This document shows, piece by piece, positions 50,604 to 61,534 of a stretch of 64,000 nt of DNA. The position numbers and the translations under genes were made by a program. The notes under the pieces were generated by a model. It worked only from the letters and a program-made list of their open reading frames with translations, had not been told where the DNA came from and did no database searches. Every line of letters starts with the position of its first letter. Position 1 is the stretch's first letter. The DNA lies in NCBI GenBank assembly GCA_021464525.1, contig JADRCO010000002.1, forward strand, positions 1 through 64,000, read 5' to 3'. Origin of the DNA: Rhizophagus sp. LPA8_4_AMF (Eukaryota > Glomeromycota > Glomeromycetes > Glomerales > Glomeraceae).

Positions 50604-51616
50604 AAATTACACTGACGTAAAATTTACTGACTTCACTATTGGCATGATCATGAAATTTTGCTTTTCATTAAAGTTTTTTTGAAAGCATCTTTGTTTATCA
50701 CTTTCCAATCACTAAAAACGATAAAGGCTTTCACCAGATTAAAACTGGCTGAATAATTTTAATTTTATTGCAATTTAAATGTAAATAAACCTATAATTTT
50801 ATTAAAAGCAGTAAATTTTATTTGAAATTAAGACGCAGCAAAGAGTTTATGATTGTCCAAGTATAGAAAATATGTATGATGAAGAATATCATTAACAACT
50901 CCGTTTTCAAATTCATTGCGTTCTGACCATCATAATTTAGCAACCACCAATAGTTTATGATATCAATTATGTTACAAAGGATCATCATAGGGCAAAAAGC
51001 AGTGTACTGTCAACAAAGCATATCTTAAATGAACATTGATGTTATTCTGTATTCAGTAATCCAATTTTAATAATCTTTACACCATTTGATTCATCTTTTC
51101 TCTCTTAATTATTAAAAGAAAGAAATACATTAAATCAAATAAATATTCTTTTAAAAAAAAGAAAGAAAAGTACTTGATAACAGCTATAATATTTATAATA
51201 TTTCCAAATACATGGTCAAAGACACTACTCCATACATGATAATTAAACCAGTTTTCTAGATTTGTATCTATAATTTTGCTACTTTCAATTTTTCTAACTC
51301 TATAAGTAACTTCAATCAATCTATTATTGATATTAAAAAAATGCAAAATTCGCTATGCGAACAGATTATTACTTTTTATTTATGTTTAAGTACACAAAAA
51401 TGAAAATTCTGGACACGCAGTAATGTGGCGCAATAAATCAACACGGCATAAGTTTTTTTGTACAAAATATTTATTAAAGCGTGCAAATTAAGTCATTGCG
51501 AAGATACTATCCTGTAAACAATAATCTACAATTTCAATTATCTTTTTATACAGTATTTGACCATAAAATTTAGCTACTTGAAAACAAATTGTGTATCTTA
51601 TTAACAGACATTAAAT
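50604..51616. other. Spacer between MIR copy 3 and the minus-strand paralogue
   Basis: No supportable gene. The minus ORF 51077-51346 is hydrophobic and lacks family features. The segment probably holds the 3' untranslated regions of two converging genes. Confidence 0.4.
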
Positions 51617-54495
51617 TACACTTTTTTGGCGTTTCTTCTTTTGTGTTTGGTTTCCTCAATCAAGCTAACAGTCGGAATCAAATTTCTTTGCACTTTGGGT
51701 GCTATAGTCGGACAACGAGAGAAGTTATTGTGAATATTTTGATTAGAGGTTCCATTTCGATTGGAATAAAGGTCCTCAATGCGACACTGAATGTAGTAAA
51801 CAAAAAAGTTACCAAGTAAGTGTGAAATCTCTGGTATCATTTGATATCAACATGAAAGAAAGGTTAACCTTAAAGAAAAAAGCTTCCATTATCAATCTTC
51901 GTACAAGATTGAATACTGAAAGCTTCCGCGCAAGCTTTACTTCAGAAAGTTGAAAAATCCGGTATATTCCATCGTACTTGAGGTCCATCATGTAGAGGTA
52001 AATATGTCCCTCTATTTTTATATGAAAAATGATTAAAAAAATTGAAGTCGCCAAAAAGTGAGAAAAGCAAACTTACCACAAATGTGGCCTCCAAAAGATG
52101 CTCCCGTATCCCCTCCACAGGATGAAATCATTTTATTTAAACCCCCTTGACAAAATATCGCTACTTTATACATATTATAACTACCTAAGTTGCTGTTTCT
52201 CGCGATAGAAAAATGCTTAGCTTCGATGAAACAGATCTCTTCACGTTCACCATTTTCTATGATTCAATATAAAAACATATCGGGTTTTTTCCTTTATTGC
52301 GCCCATAGGTTGCGCGGTGGTACTTTGACGATAAACTTTCACCATTTGCCCTTATTAAAGAACAAGGTGAATATCAACAAAATTTCAAAACAAACGAATG
52401 TATACTTACCAAATGGTATCGTAATTTGAGTCTCGGAACGTTTCTTTGAAGGTATCATGAATATATTCGTGCATAATTGTATCCTCGTTATTAACTTTCT
52501 CCGAATTGGACAAGTACATATGCATTCTCTTGTAACTTTATAAAAATAAGTCAGACAGGAAGTCGGTAAAGAAAATGACAATAAGATTGAAAATAAAGAA
52601 TCATTATAATGCACGGGTGACAACTTGTGTTGTTTCGAACAGACGCCTTTCGTTATCTGAATAAATTACTTGATCACAATATCTCCCCCACATTTCGTAA
52701 AACTTTGAACGAAGTAAATCAATGTCATTTATAACCTATTTTTATTGTAAAAGATGCTTTAAATCTTATATTATAAATCTGCAACATACAAGAAGACGCA
52801 GCACCATTACCATTTCATATTCATCCATAACGTCTCTAAAGGAACTTGCAATATTTGGTTTGTCTGGTTGACGAACTGCAGCACGTCAACTTCGTTCGTC
52901 CGTAAGTACATATAGTGGTTTCCTCATATTCGTTAGGTCAATTAACATGATGTGATGAAGAGATCTGTAATACAGAAGTTCATTAGATCCTGATTTTAAT
53001 CACTAATGTATGATCAACAATATTTATAATATCTCTTCATAATCCGACGAGAAGCAGAAAGTTCCACCATCTTCCAGTTTATCAATATTAGTGACTTGGT
53101 ATTGACGGAAATTGCTTGAAATGTTACACTGTTCAATCCACCACTAAAACGGGCAATGATTAGTATCTCCTGAAACCAATGTAGTGAAATCAGAATGGTG
53201 AACTTACATCTTTCTCTGAAGTATGATATAAATCCTGTCTCGTTCTTAAAATATGCATCACGCATTGTTTTTTTGTTATAAACAATATCCATATTACTTG
53301 CATCATTATCATTAAGTTGAGTAGTTATTCAAAGAATATGATACAAGGCTTCAAAAAAAAAGAAAAAAAGTTTGAATTTTAATTACCTCATTTGCTTCCT
53401 GATCATACTCAGATAATGAAGCCACTCTATCGGTCGCGCTATTAGAGACTCCAAACTGTGTATGACATATTCAAAAAAGTAGTCAGTTAAAAGCGCTAAA
53501 GATGAATCTTGGCTTTCAGGATCTCTAGCACTCTCGTCAGAGGAGGAGAGAAATTCGGAAGAAATCATCTCACTTTCTTGATCGCGGATGTTTACATAAG
53601 AAGTGCTCTTCACGCTCTTTCTTGCCTAATATCATCCTTGTAACTATATTATAATATTTAGCTTTTTACTTGACAATTTTTCAGTCTCATTTACTCCATT
53701 TACTCGCTTTTGGGGAGTTTGTAATTTAACACCTTCGTTTATTACTTCCTGTGAATATGCATATTGAGTAAGCTGTTCGCAGAAACAAGTGTGAGAATAG
53801 GCGAGTACAGCCAGATACTTTATAGACGTTCCACCCCGATATCTTACTGTTTTTCTGAATATGTTGAGGTGTCCTAATGAGGCGGTTCGAATAGCAGTTT
53901 CTTCTTCCTTCAACTTTTTGACTTCATCCCAAAAAATGGTCACATATAGAGTCTTTTTTTCCATCTTTAGATGAGAAGAAAGACAAGTATTAGTAATGAG
54001 AACAAAAGAATAACTTTGAAGAACAACACATTGCAGTGAGTACAATATATTGTGACCGGCTAAACTTTATCCGAACCAGAAGATCATCACAAGAACAACC
54101 AGAAGATGCTCTTGCTGGATAAAGCCCGAACCAGAAGATCATCATAAGAACAACCAGAAGATGCTCTTACTTGGTGAAAGCCTTACTGACATTACTCGAA
54201 CCAGAAGATCATCACAAGAGCAACCAGAAGATGCGCTTGCTTGAGTAATCCCAGATGGTCACAACACCAAGAAAAAAAAACAAATACTTAACTTCAAACT
54301 CATCCAAGGCCATCTTTACATTCTCTTCGAGCTCACGGTCATTCTTTAAAGTATATAGTTTAGCTAAGTAGCCATGCTCGAGTTGAATGTCTTTGTAAAA
54401 GAGGCTTGCTCCTTTCGATGGAACAGATATTCATAAAGGTAGTTTTTACAGCCACTTCTGAGTACATCTTTAACAACATGCTGCTTTGCGTCCAT
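51617..54495 (-). pseudogene. Paralogue of the 55.3-kb gene with a PD-(D/E)XK-like segment, apparently disrupted
   Basis: On the minus strand, exon 1 (54495-54293) and exon 2 (53964-53848) match exons 1 and 2 of the plus-strand gene; exon 2 is exactly the same length (117). Shared text includes LKEEETAIRTASLGHLNIF. Exon 1 lacks one base relative to its partner near 54400-54410, shifting the frame. Exon 3 starts at 53772 (LTQYAY). Farther on, a segment at about 52495-52410 encodes NNEDTIMHEYIHDTFKE. The next exon, from 52350, encodes WANGESLSSKYHRATYGRNK and then PDM and FIEAKHFSIAR, separated by another frame change. PD followed by E-A-K is the signature of PD-(D/E)XK nuclease-like folds. The C-terminus includes MMDLKYDGIYRIFQLSE. 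Middle exons are not resolved. The frame changes could also be assembly errors. Confidence 0.55.
54071..54250. repeat. Three-copy minisatellite in intron 1 of the minus-strand gene
   Basis: Three units starting at about 54071, 54126 and 54195 each read CGAACCAGAAGATCATCA, then AAGAACAACCAGAAGATGC and CTTGCT-like ends. They lie in the 328-bp intron between exons 1 and 2. Related units in opposite orientation occur in the matching intron of the plus-strand paralogue. Confidence 0.8.
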
Positions 54496-54718
54496 ATTTT
54501 TTTTGGTAGAAAAAAAAATCAAAAAAATTGGATCAGCAAATGATTATAAATCTATTTTGATCATGTGACGTAAAATTTTAGGTATGATGTTCTTGATTGG
54601 TCAAAAAAGTAGGTTGTACAACGTCAATCTGAGAAATCTGCTAAAAATATTAACTCTGATCAATTTGATCAAATTCTGATCGGATTTTTAATCGGGGTTT
54701 GGATTGATAATTATTACT

Positions 54719-55130
54719 AGGCCAGTTCATTTCTGGTCGTTCGGAATTTTGATCGGTTTTTAGTTAAATGATTTTTACGAACTAAAAAAAAGTGGTTTTT
54801 TTTTGATCACGTAAAAAAAAATAAGCAAAGCATGCCCAAACAAATAAACTGATTGGCTTAAGTTGAAATTTTCGTGATCAGTGACCAGTAGGGTTATAAA
54901 ATTACGGTATCTTAAAATTTTTGACTGAACTTACAATGTATCTTACTGTAACTTACGTATGTAATTCTGTAACTTACAAAAATACATATGTAATTTACGT
55001 AACTTACAATGTAATTTACATGTATTGTAACCTTTGTAACGTAACTCTCACAACCCTACCAGCAAACTCAATACTAATTTTGATCACATTTTGCGATCAA
55101 AAACCCGAACAATCAGAAATGAACTGGCCT
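54719..55130. mobile_element. 412-bp inverted-repeat element in the divergent upstream region
   Basis: The ends are AGGCCAGTTCATTTCTG and its complement, with further pairing of GTTCGG just inside. The flanks show ACT on both sides (54716-54718 and 55131-55133). It sits between two divergently transcribed paralogues, so it may carry or separate their promoters. It has no transposase. Repeated TGATCA-type words lie both inside and around it. Confidence 0.7.
54889..55058. mobile_element. 170-bp MITE-like element nested in the 412-bp element
   Basis: The ends are TAGGGTT and AACCCTA, with a partly matching GTTACGTTA/ATTACGGTA just inside. A CCAG duplication flanks it at 54885-54888 and 55059-55062. 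The interior is a degenerate run of GTAACTTAC and GTAATTTAC words. Confidence 0.6.
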
Positions 55131-55305
55131 ACTGTTAATGGCGATCAGTGATCAGCCAACTCAATTCTCGGTGATTTTGATTACATGTTTGGATTGGCTA
55201 ATGGATTTTGCGATGAACAAAAATCACGAGATTTCCGTGACGATCGACAAATAGGCACAAGGCACAAGATGACAAATAGGTAGATCTGCAAACGTCCAGT
55301 TTCTT

Positions 55306-57794
55306 ATGAATTCAAACGCGAAGGAAGAAAGAGAAATCGCTGCCAAAACCGTACTCAGAAGCAAATGTGACAATTATTTTTACAAGTATCTGGTACAGAG
55401 AATGGAACAAGCTTCTTTCGTGAAAGAAATTCAAACCGAAAATAGTAGCTATTGTGCTACACTACGTAACCTTAAGAACGATCATGAACTCGGAGTCAGT
55501 GCAAAAAGTGCTTTGGACGCGTTTGAGGTTAATACTTAGTTTTTCCTGGTGCTGTGGCATTCTTATATTACTCTAGCAAGGATATCTTCGGTTTGTTCTT
55601 GTGATGATCTTCGGTTTCGAGTTATATAAGTTATGGCTTTTACCGAGTAAGAGCATCTTCGGTTTGCTCTTATGATAAACTGAGGTTTGGGCTTTATCTA
55701 GCAAGAGCATCTTCGGTTTGTTCTTGTGTCCGGATGAAGTTTAGTCAGCTACAGCACATTACCCAATGATGTATGCATTTTTTAAGGTATTGACGCTTAT
55801 TTTTCTTTTAAGGCGGAAAAAAAATCTTCAGAAGTGGCCAATTTTTGGAAGGAAATCCAAAACTTAAAAGAGGAAGAAAATGCTATTCGAATCGCCTCAT
55901 TGGGACACCTCAACATATTCGGGAAAGCGGTAAAGAGTTAGAGTAGAGCATTTGTAAGAGGATCTGGATCGTATTTGCTTATTCTAACACTTCTTTCTGT
56001 GAGCAGCTTACTCGATATGCTAATAGAACTGAAAGTACAAATTTACCAACTAATCTTCATCATGAGCAAGAAGTGCAACAAGAATTACCAGAATCTGGTG
56101 CAGAGTTTAATACATTGCGAATTGGTATGTTTGGCGCTACCATTACAAATTTGTTATCATAAATATTTTTTATAATAAATGAAAAGAATAATAAGATCTT
56201 CAACATGGATATCAGAAAATCAGGGCTGTCATGAAGAGAAAATAAAATCCGATCACAATAGACTACTAAATGATAACATCGATATTATAACCAATGGTAC
56301 GGATGATTATTTACGAGAAGCAGTGGAGTCCATGGTTGGAAAAGTGGGAAGTGGCATATTGAAAGTGGATGATGTAAACTTGGAAGAAATTTTCGAAGAG
56401 TACCGTGATGAGTGTGAAAATGAATTTGAGTAAGTAAGATCGTTTCCCATAATTATATGAACCTGTTTGATTCATTGTTTTGTTATCAGTTTATGTCATA
56501 GTGACATTATGGATTTGAGACCCACTTCGCAGTTAACAAAAATTATTCCCGAAGTGACGTGGGAGAAATTTATCTTGGATACATATCCTAATCATAACAT
56601 ATCAGAAGAATGGGAAGAATTAATACAAGGATTTTTTAAGGTATATTCTAAAATCTAGAAATCTTGAATTATTTTTTGAATTAGCTAGTCCTAAATCCTA
56701 ATTATTGTTTATCAATTAGCCAAAAGATACCCTAGCCGAATGGGAGAAAGCCTGGCGCGGACTTTTTGACGAACAAGAAAGTAGTGAAGATCTGGTGATA
56801 AAAGATACATTATACAATATACTCTCTCCATAGTACGTTTAGGCTTCTATGATGTCTGTATTTTTATATTGATTGGTATAATTTCAATATTTCATATTTA
56901 TATTTATTCTTTTTAGCATTGAAGCTTTTAAAGCACCGTTTAATATACTAAAGTCTGGTGATCTGGAGGAAAAACAATATAGTTCACAATTTGTAACTCC
57001 CATTTTAAAAATTACACTCAATGCTATTTGTAATATGGATTGGAGAATGTAAGTGAAGTCGATTTTTCCATTCTGGGAAAGTATTCATTTGTAGTGATTA
57101 ACATTGTTATTATCTGTTAAAGTCTCGAGGTTCCAATCAGAAGTAGCAAATATCGACGCAATTCTGATATCAATCCATTCATTGATAAAGTTTTGAGTGC
57201 AAAACGTGCGGATGGCCTGGCGCGTCGATGGCAAAGCCAGGAAGAAACGTTCGTGTATGAACAGACAGGACCACCGGATGTTGATGATGTTACCGATTTT
57301 TACGTCCACGATTATAAATTGGTGCGAACCATGCGTGATGTGCTAAATCAACGAATAATTCTTCGGCTCAATGATGGTATAAAAGATTGTGATAAATTGG
57401 CAAGTTTTGGTGCTCTGGGTCATCGTGATGAAGTATCTCTGCTTTGGTGCACGATACACTTAAGATCTTATTGTTTACGTGAATATGGAAGTTTTCGCAT
57501 ACCCACAATATGGCAAGATCTTCCCGTTCTATCTGAGGCAATAATAACATGCTTGAAGTTTTTTGTGAGTTCCACTAAATGTGATTCTACTTCACTTTAC
57601 ATTGTTCCTTGCTATTAATATTTATTTATGTTTAGTCTTTCATGAAAGACAACACCACAAAAATCGAGTCACGTGTTAATCAAAAAATGAAATTACTTTC
57701 CAAGCGGAAGGTTCATACAGTGACGCCAAATCCACCAACTCCCGATAGATCAAAAAAACAACCAAAAAGACAATCAAAAAAACAAAAAAAATAG
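55306..57794 (+). CDS. Lineage-specific protein with a possible PD-(D/E)XK-like core, 9 exons
   Basis: Exons 55306-55527, 55813-55929, 56007-56124, 56216-56429, 56490-56640, 56720-56832, 56917-57048, 57123-57564 and 57636-57794 join in one frame for 555 residues. The N-terminal part (1-150) is charged and probably helical, with LKEEENAIRIASLGHLNIF. Exons 5 and 6 have paired WEKFI/WEEL and WEKAW motifs. Exon 8 carries KRADG (about 383-387) and, 15 residues on, FVYEQTGPP, then ASFGALGHRDEVSLLWC and FRIPTIWQDLPVLSEAI. The D...E-x-T arrangement recalls the core of PD-(D/E)XK-type folds with a substituted lysine; this is a weak inference. The C-terminus is very basic (KKQPKRQSKKQKK), like a nuclear localisation signal. 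I know similar uncharacterised proteins from Rhizophagus. The function is unknown. Confidence 0.8.
55575..55745. repeat. Minisatellite in intron 1 of the plus-strand gene
   Basis: Units containing ATCTTCGGTTTGTTCTTGTG occur near 55575, 55655 and 55708 inside the 285-bp first intron, unusually long for this window. They are the complement-oriented relatives of the repeat at 54071-54250. The repeat therefore predates the duplication or was shared by gene conversion. Confidence 0.75.
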
Positions 57795-58782
57795 TGGTAT
57801 ATATGTTTTTCTGTTAGCAAAATATATCTATTGGCATTTATGTTAATAAAGATTTTGTCCAAGCACATTGTACTGTATGTGAGTTAAACAATTGTGTAAC
57901 CTGATTCTGATTGGTTGCGTAACAAATTGTTACCCTAATCATTTTGCTCTCTCAATAATAAATTTCGGGAAATATAAATTGTCTCATTTTTTCTGTAATA
58001 ATTAATACATATTCACTGCATAGCCATCTTTTTTCCGAACATGAGAGGAAAAAAGCAAACTTTATTAATGATTTTTCAGATACAAGAAATCTAGAAAAGC
58101 AAATGAAATGTATGATGCTATCAAAGAGGACGATTTATGTACCGAGAATATGCATTAGTTTCAAGATAAATAAAAATGTTATATAACAACATGTTTGGTT
58201 AACACTTTAAGGCCTATGGCCGAAAAGAATCAATGAGCAGTTCACACAGCATGTACAGGCGTACACAAGTTAAAAAGGAGAAAGACCCTGGACAAAACTT
58301 TATTTTATTTTATTTTTTTGCGGACAATGACAATCACGTAACTATGGCGCAATAAATTGTTCGAATTTCCCTTGCCAGAAAAATATCTATACGCGAATGT
58401 TGTTTTATTGATACGATAATAACATGGCTAGAGATATAACATGTAAAGAATAAATACAAATCAAAGTCAGAAAAAATAAAGTTGAATATATATGCAAATC
58501 TTACATTGCACAGCCCCTATTCATTTGGCAAGATTTTTTCTAATATCTTTTCTGCACAGAAAAAATCATCTTTTGACTAGACTAAAATATTTATATAAAA
58601 AGCAGTATGATATTTGGTTTAAAATAAATATAAGAATATGCTTGCAATTAGCTTGTCTATTTCAAATTAAGATTTCAAATTAAGAAGCAGGTATGAGCAT
58701 CTCTATGCCTTATTTGGTATTAATATATAAATTGCATCAGAAATGAATATTTTAATATAAGTTCTGAAGGCTATATGGAGTT
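57795..58782. other. Intergenic region after the plus-strand paralogue
   Basis: Mostly AT-rich. At about 58080-58160 a segment preceded by TTTTTCAG reads YKKSRKANEMYDAIKED and then CTENMH before a stop. It looks like a detached terminal exon but cannot be linked to a gene. The rest is unremarkable. Confidence 0.4.
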
Positions 58783-59197
58783 AAGGATATTAATGGTCCT
58801 AGGACTGACTGGTTCCAAGCAAATTGCCAAGTTTTAAGATGATTTTTTTAAAAATTTTATTAATAAACTTTATTTCCAACTGAAGCATTTTTTAGAGTAG
58901 GTTATTAGTTACTTATTATATTAAGTAATAAAGTTCTACCCAAAGTTAAAATTGCTTAAAAATATGAAACTAGTCCTAGTATTAGTCTGAACTAATTGGT
59001 TGGCATTGGTCCCAAACAAATTGCTAGTTTTTGAGATGATTTTTAAAAAAGAATTATTAATAATATTTGTTTTCAGACTATTTTTAGAGTAGATTATTTA
59101 TTGGAGGTAACTGGTAAGTGATCATACTTTTCTAAAATTGGCAATTTGTTAAATTGCTTCAAGACTGACTTGGGCTGATTTGGACTATTAATATCCC
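58783..59197. mobile_element. 415-bp inverted-repeat element with 11-bp target duplication
   Basis: The ends are AAGGATATTAATGGTCC and the complement of GGGATATTAATAGTCC. The 11-bp direct repeat TATATGGAGTT flanks it at 58772-58782 and 59198-59208. Inside are two diverged direct copies of about 110 bp starting near 58803 and 59000 (CAAATTGC, then GATGATTTTT, then TTTTTAGAGTAG). Duplication size and ends fit a non-autonomous Mutator-like element. Confidence 0.75.
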
Positions 59198-59429
59198 TAT
59201 ATGGAGTTGAAAGATAATCCTTTACCTTTCTATTTTACAGAAAAGGCAATCAATTAATATGAAATAATATATCTACTAATTACTGTATAATTAAAATAAT
59301 CATCAGTAATTATAAATTAAAATCCATACTTTTTATATTGTAATTAATTTTAACTACTGATCAAATTCAAAGAATCAATTTGATATATTTTGTTTGTACT
59401 TTCTTCATTATTTTACATCTTTTATTATT

Positions 59430-60245
59430 GAGGATCTAATACTTTTTGTTTTAGTTTTATTTATTTAGGTGTTATCATCATACAAGAAGATTTTGTAATT
59501 TATTGAAATATTTGAAGTTCATATTGCAACTTGAATTGTATTTAAATAAGTCAAGCAACATTTTAATTATTTTATAGTATCAAGTATATAGTAGGAAAGG
59601 ATTAATAGCAGAATAATATATATTATACTGTCTCATAAGCTTTTACATTAAAGATTATTTGTAGGTAAAGATATATTTTTAATTTTCAAAAAACTAATTA
59701 AACAAATCTGAAAGTAAATTATGAACAATAAGCACTAATATTTAAATCAAATTAATTGTTCTGTTACTTCCTTAGTTTATTTAGCACAAACATCAAATTA
59801 GCCAGTCATATTGAATATTAGTGAATGTAACGACCTAATGGAAAAATGTGTTGAGAAAGATACACAAGGATCTTTCACTCTGGAAACCTAAGTGGATATC
59901 AGAATATAACTTTGAGAATTATCAGTGATAAAATAGGAAGATTGAATAACTGGGAAAACCATGAAACTGTGTAAAGCTAAAGCAGTGCTAAAGCAATATG
60001 AATTTGCTATCTTTCTTTTTCTGAATATCTCAGACTCTGCTTTCTTCAAGAGAGACTATTATTATTAATTGGTGGCAAAATTACTTGCGCTGATAAAAAT
60101 ATCTTTTTATGATCCATAAAGATACCTTAACCATCGCCCGAGTGCATATTACGTGCATGCAAAAGCACATGACCGCATTGTTGACGATCATTTCTAAAAT
60201 CACTGCATTATCACATGTTAGGGCGTTACCAACTATATAATTAAG
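59430..60245. repeat. Upstream flank of MIR copy 4, duplicated again at the window end
   Basis: Ordered matches link this region with 62798-64000. They include GATCTAATACTTTTTGTTTT, TCTGTTACTTCCTT, ATACAAGGATTTCAC-like and GGGAAAACC words, GATCCATAAA, and finally CACTGCATTATCACATGTTA. The order is conserved while spacing drifts by about 3.36 to 3.78 kb, showing an old tandem duplication of the whole gene unit. Confidence 0.8.
60201..60245 (+). promoter_or_regulatory. Conserved promoter block of the MIR family
   Basis: CACTGCATTATCACATGTTA followed by GGGCGTTACC and CTATATAATTAAG lies about 30-75 bases before the start codon of copy 4. The same order occurs at 47445-47490 before the decayed copy, and its first 20 bases end the window. 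The CTATATAA part is a plausible TATA element. Copies 1 and 3 keep a TATA element but not the upstream block. Confidence 0.6.
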
Positions 60246-60275
60246 AAAAAATTTAAGCACGCTACGTTTTTAATA

Positions 60276-61534
60276 ATGGGCGACTTACCGCCACGATATG
60301 ATGGTACTCTTCATCCGGAAGTATGGGTTCAGGACTTGCGTTTCTTTTGTGCTCTCCGGGGTATCCATGATCAAGCCACAGTTCTGAGCATTGCAATTCT
60401 AAGAATAGATCATAATATTCTAATCCCTAGAGATGTCGACTCATTTAATTCGCTTGTCAGTTTCCTCAAAGACCATGTCACTCACTCTGTATTCCGTGCT
60501 GTTTCTCTTGAGAAACTTAATAAATTAAAATGTGAGAGTAATGGAGATATATCTGAATTTATTGCGAAGTTCACTTCCCTCAGTAGTAACGCAAACATCA
60601 CCGACCGGGAAGAGAAAAAGAGTTACCTACTTCAAAACATGCCAGACGATATTGTTCGGGATGTCCTCAGGAGCCGAATTGAAAAACTAAATTCATTTGA
60701 TAAAGTGATCGAAACTTTCAAAGACGTGATGCTTGAACATAGACGACAGGTTCGTTACGGCTCCAAAATTGCACTCAAACATGTTGCTACTGGACGTTTT
60801 TTGTCGTGTATAAAAGGTATGAGATATGACACCGGGTTCAAACAGCATATGGTTGGTACAAGATCTATAAAAAATTACATTAATATATTTATTTGTTAAA
60901 TAACTTGTTTCACGGAATATCCAGGCATTTTGTAATAGTTGGCAACCAGATAAACTACAAGATTTTTGGATTATAATCCCAGCTTGTAAACAGTACGTCA
61001 AGTCGGGCAATCCGGTATCGTTCAATTCTGTTATTGGACTGAAGCATCAGCAGTCAGGTCTAAATCTGCATTCTCATGATAAAAAGTCACCATCAACTAA
61101 GTCACCAATAACTAAACAACAAGAAGGTAAATAATCAACGAAAATTTTTCAGGGTGAAGTAATAAATGACGAGATGAAGTTTTGATATTATAGTTACCTG
61201 CTTTGGAGGAGTATTGGAATGGAATGGTCACGATGGTCCTCCAAATGATGACGACAACTGGCTACTACAGCGCCATAGCACAACCTCCAATTATGACAAT
61301 TCAGGATATTGGGAAGTTGGTGACATAATCAGTCTGCGACATACTAATACAAGAAAGTCACTTTCGAGCCATGATTTCATGATGGATAATGGATTCCAAG
61401 AAGTCACTTGTCACGCCGATGGCCATGAAGAAAACCATAAGGTAGGGTTAAGTTTTAGTTATCCAATAATTATAAGATCAATTACGATAATTTGATTGTT
61501 TTATTCATAGTGGTGCGTGGAAGTTCTTGAATGA
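60276..61534 (+). CDS. Gag-like helical region fused to a MIR-type beta-trefoil, copy 4
   Basis: Exons 60276-60851, 60925-61126, 61194-61441 and 61511-61534 give 349 residues, with the same intron positions as copies 1 and 3. The protein starts MGDLPPRYDGTLHPEVWVQD. The Gag-like part includes SIAILRID and ISEFIAKFTSL. The MIR part has GSKIALKHVATGRFLS, DFWIIIP, ISLRHTNTRKSLSSHD and WCVEVLE at the end. It differs from its relatives by FLSCIKGMRYD in place of FLSSKDIRYD, a longer serine/threonine linker (KSPSTKSPITK), and an insertion after the exon 3 start (FGGVLEWNGHDGPPND). These look like divergence, not decay. No signal peptide or catalytic domain is seen. Confidence 0.85.

Noticed and set aside
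45674-61534. The MIR cluster as a string of LTR retrotransposons
   Set aside because: No reverse transcriptase, integrase, protease or flanking terminal repeats are seen, and the genes have conserved spliceosomal introns. A host gene family fits better.
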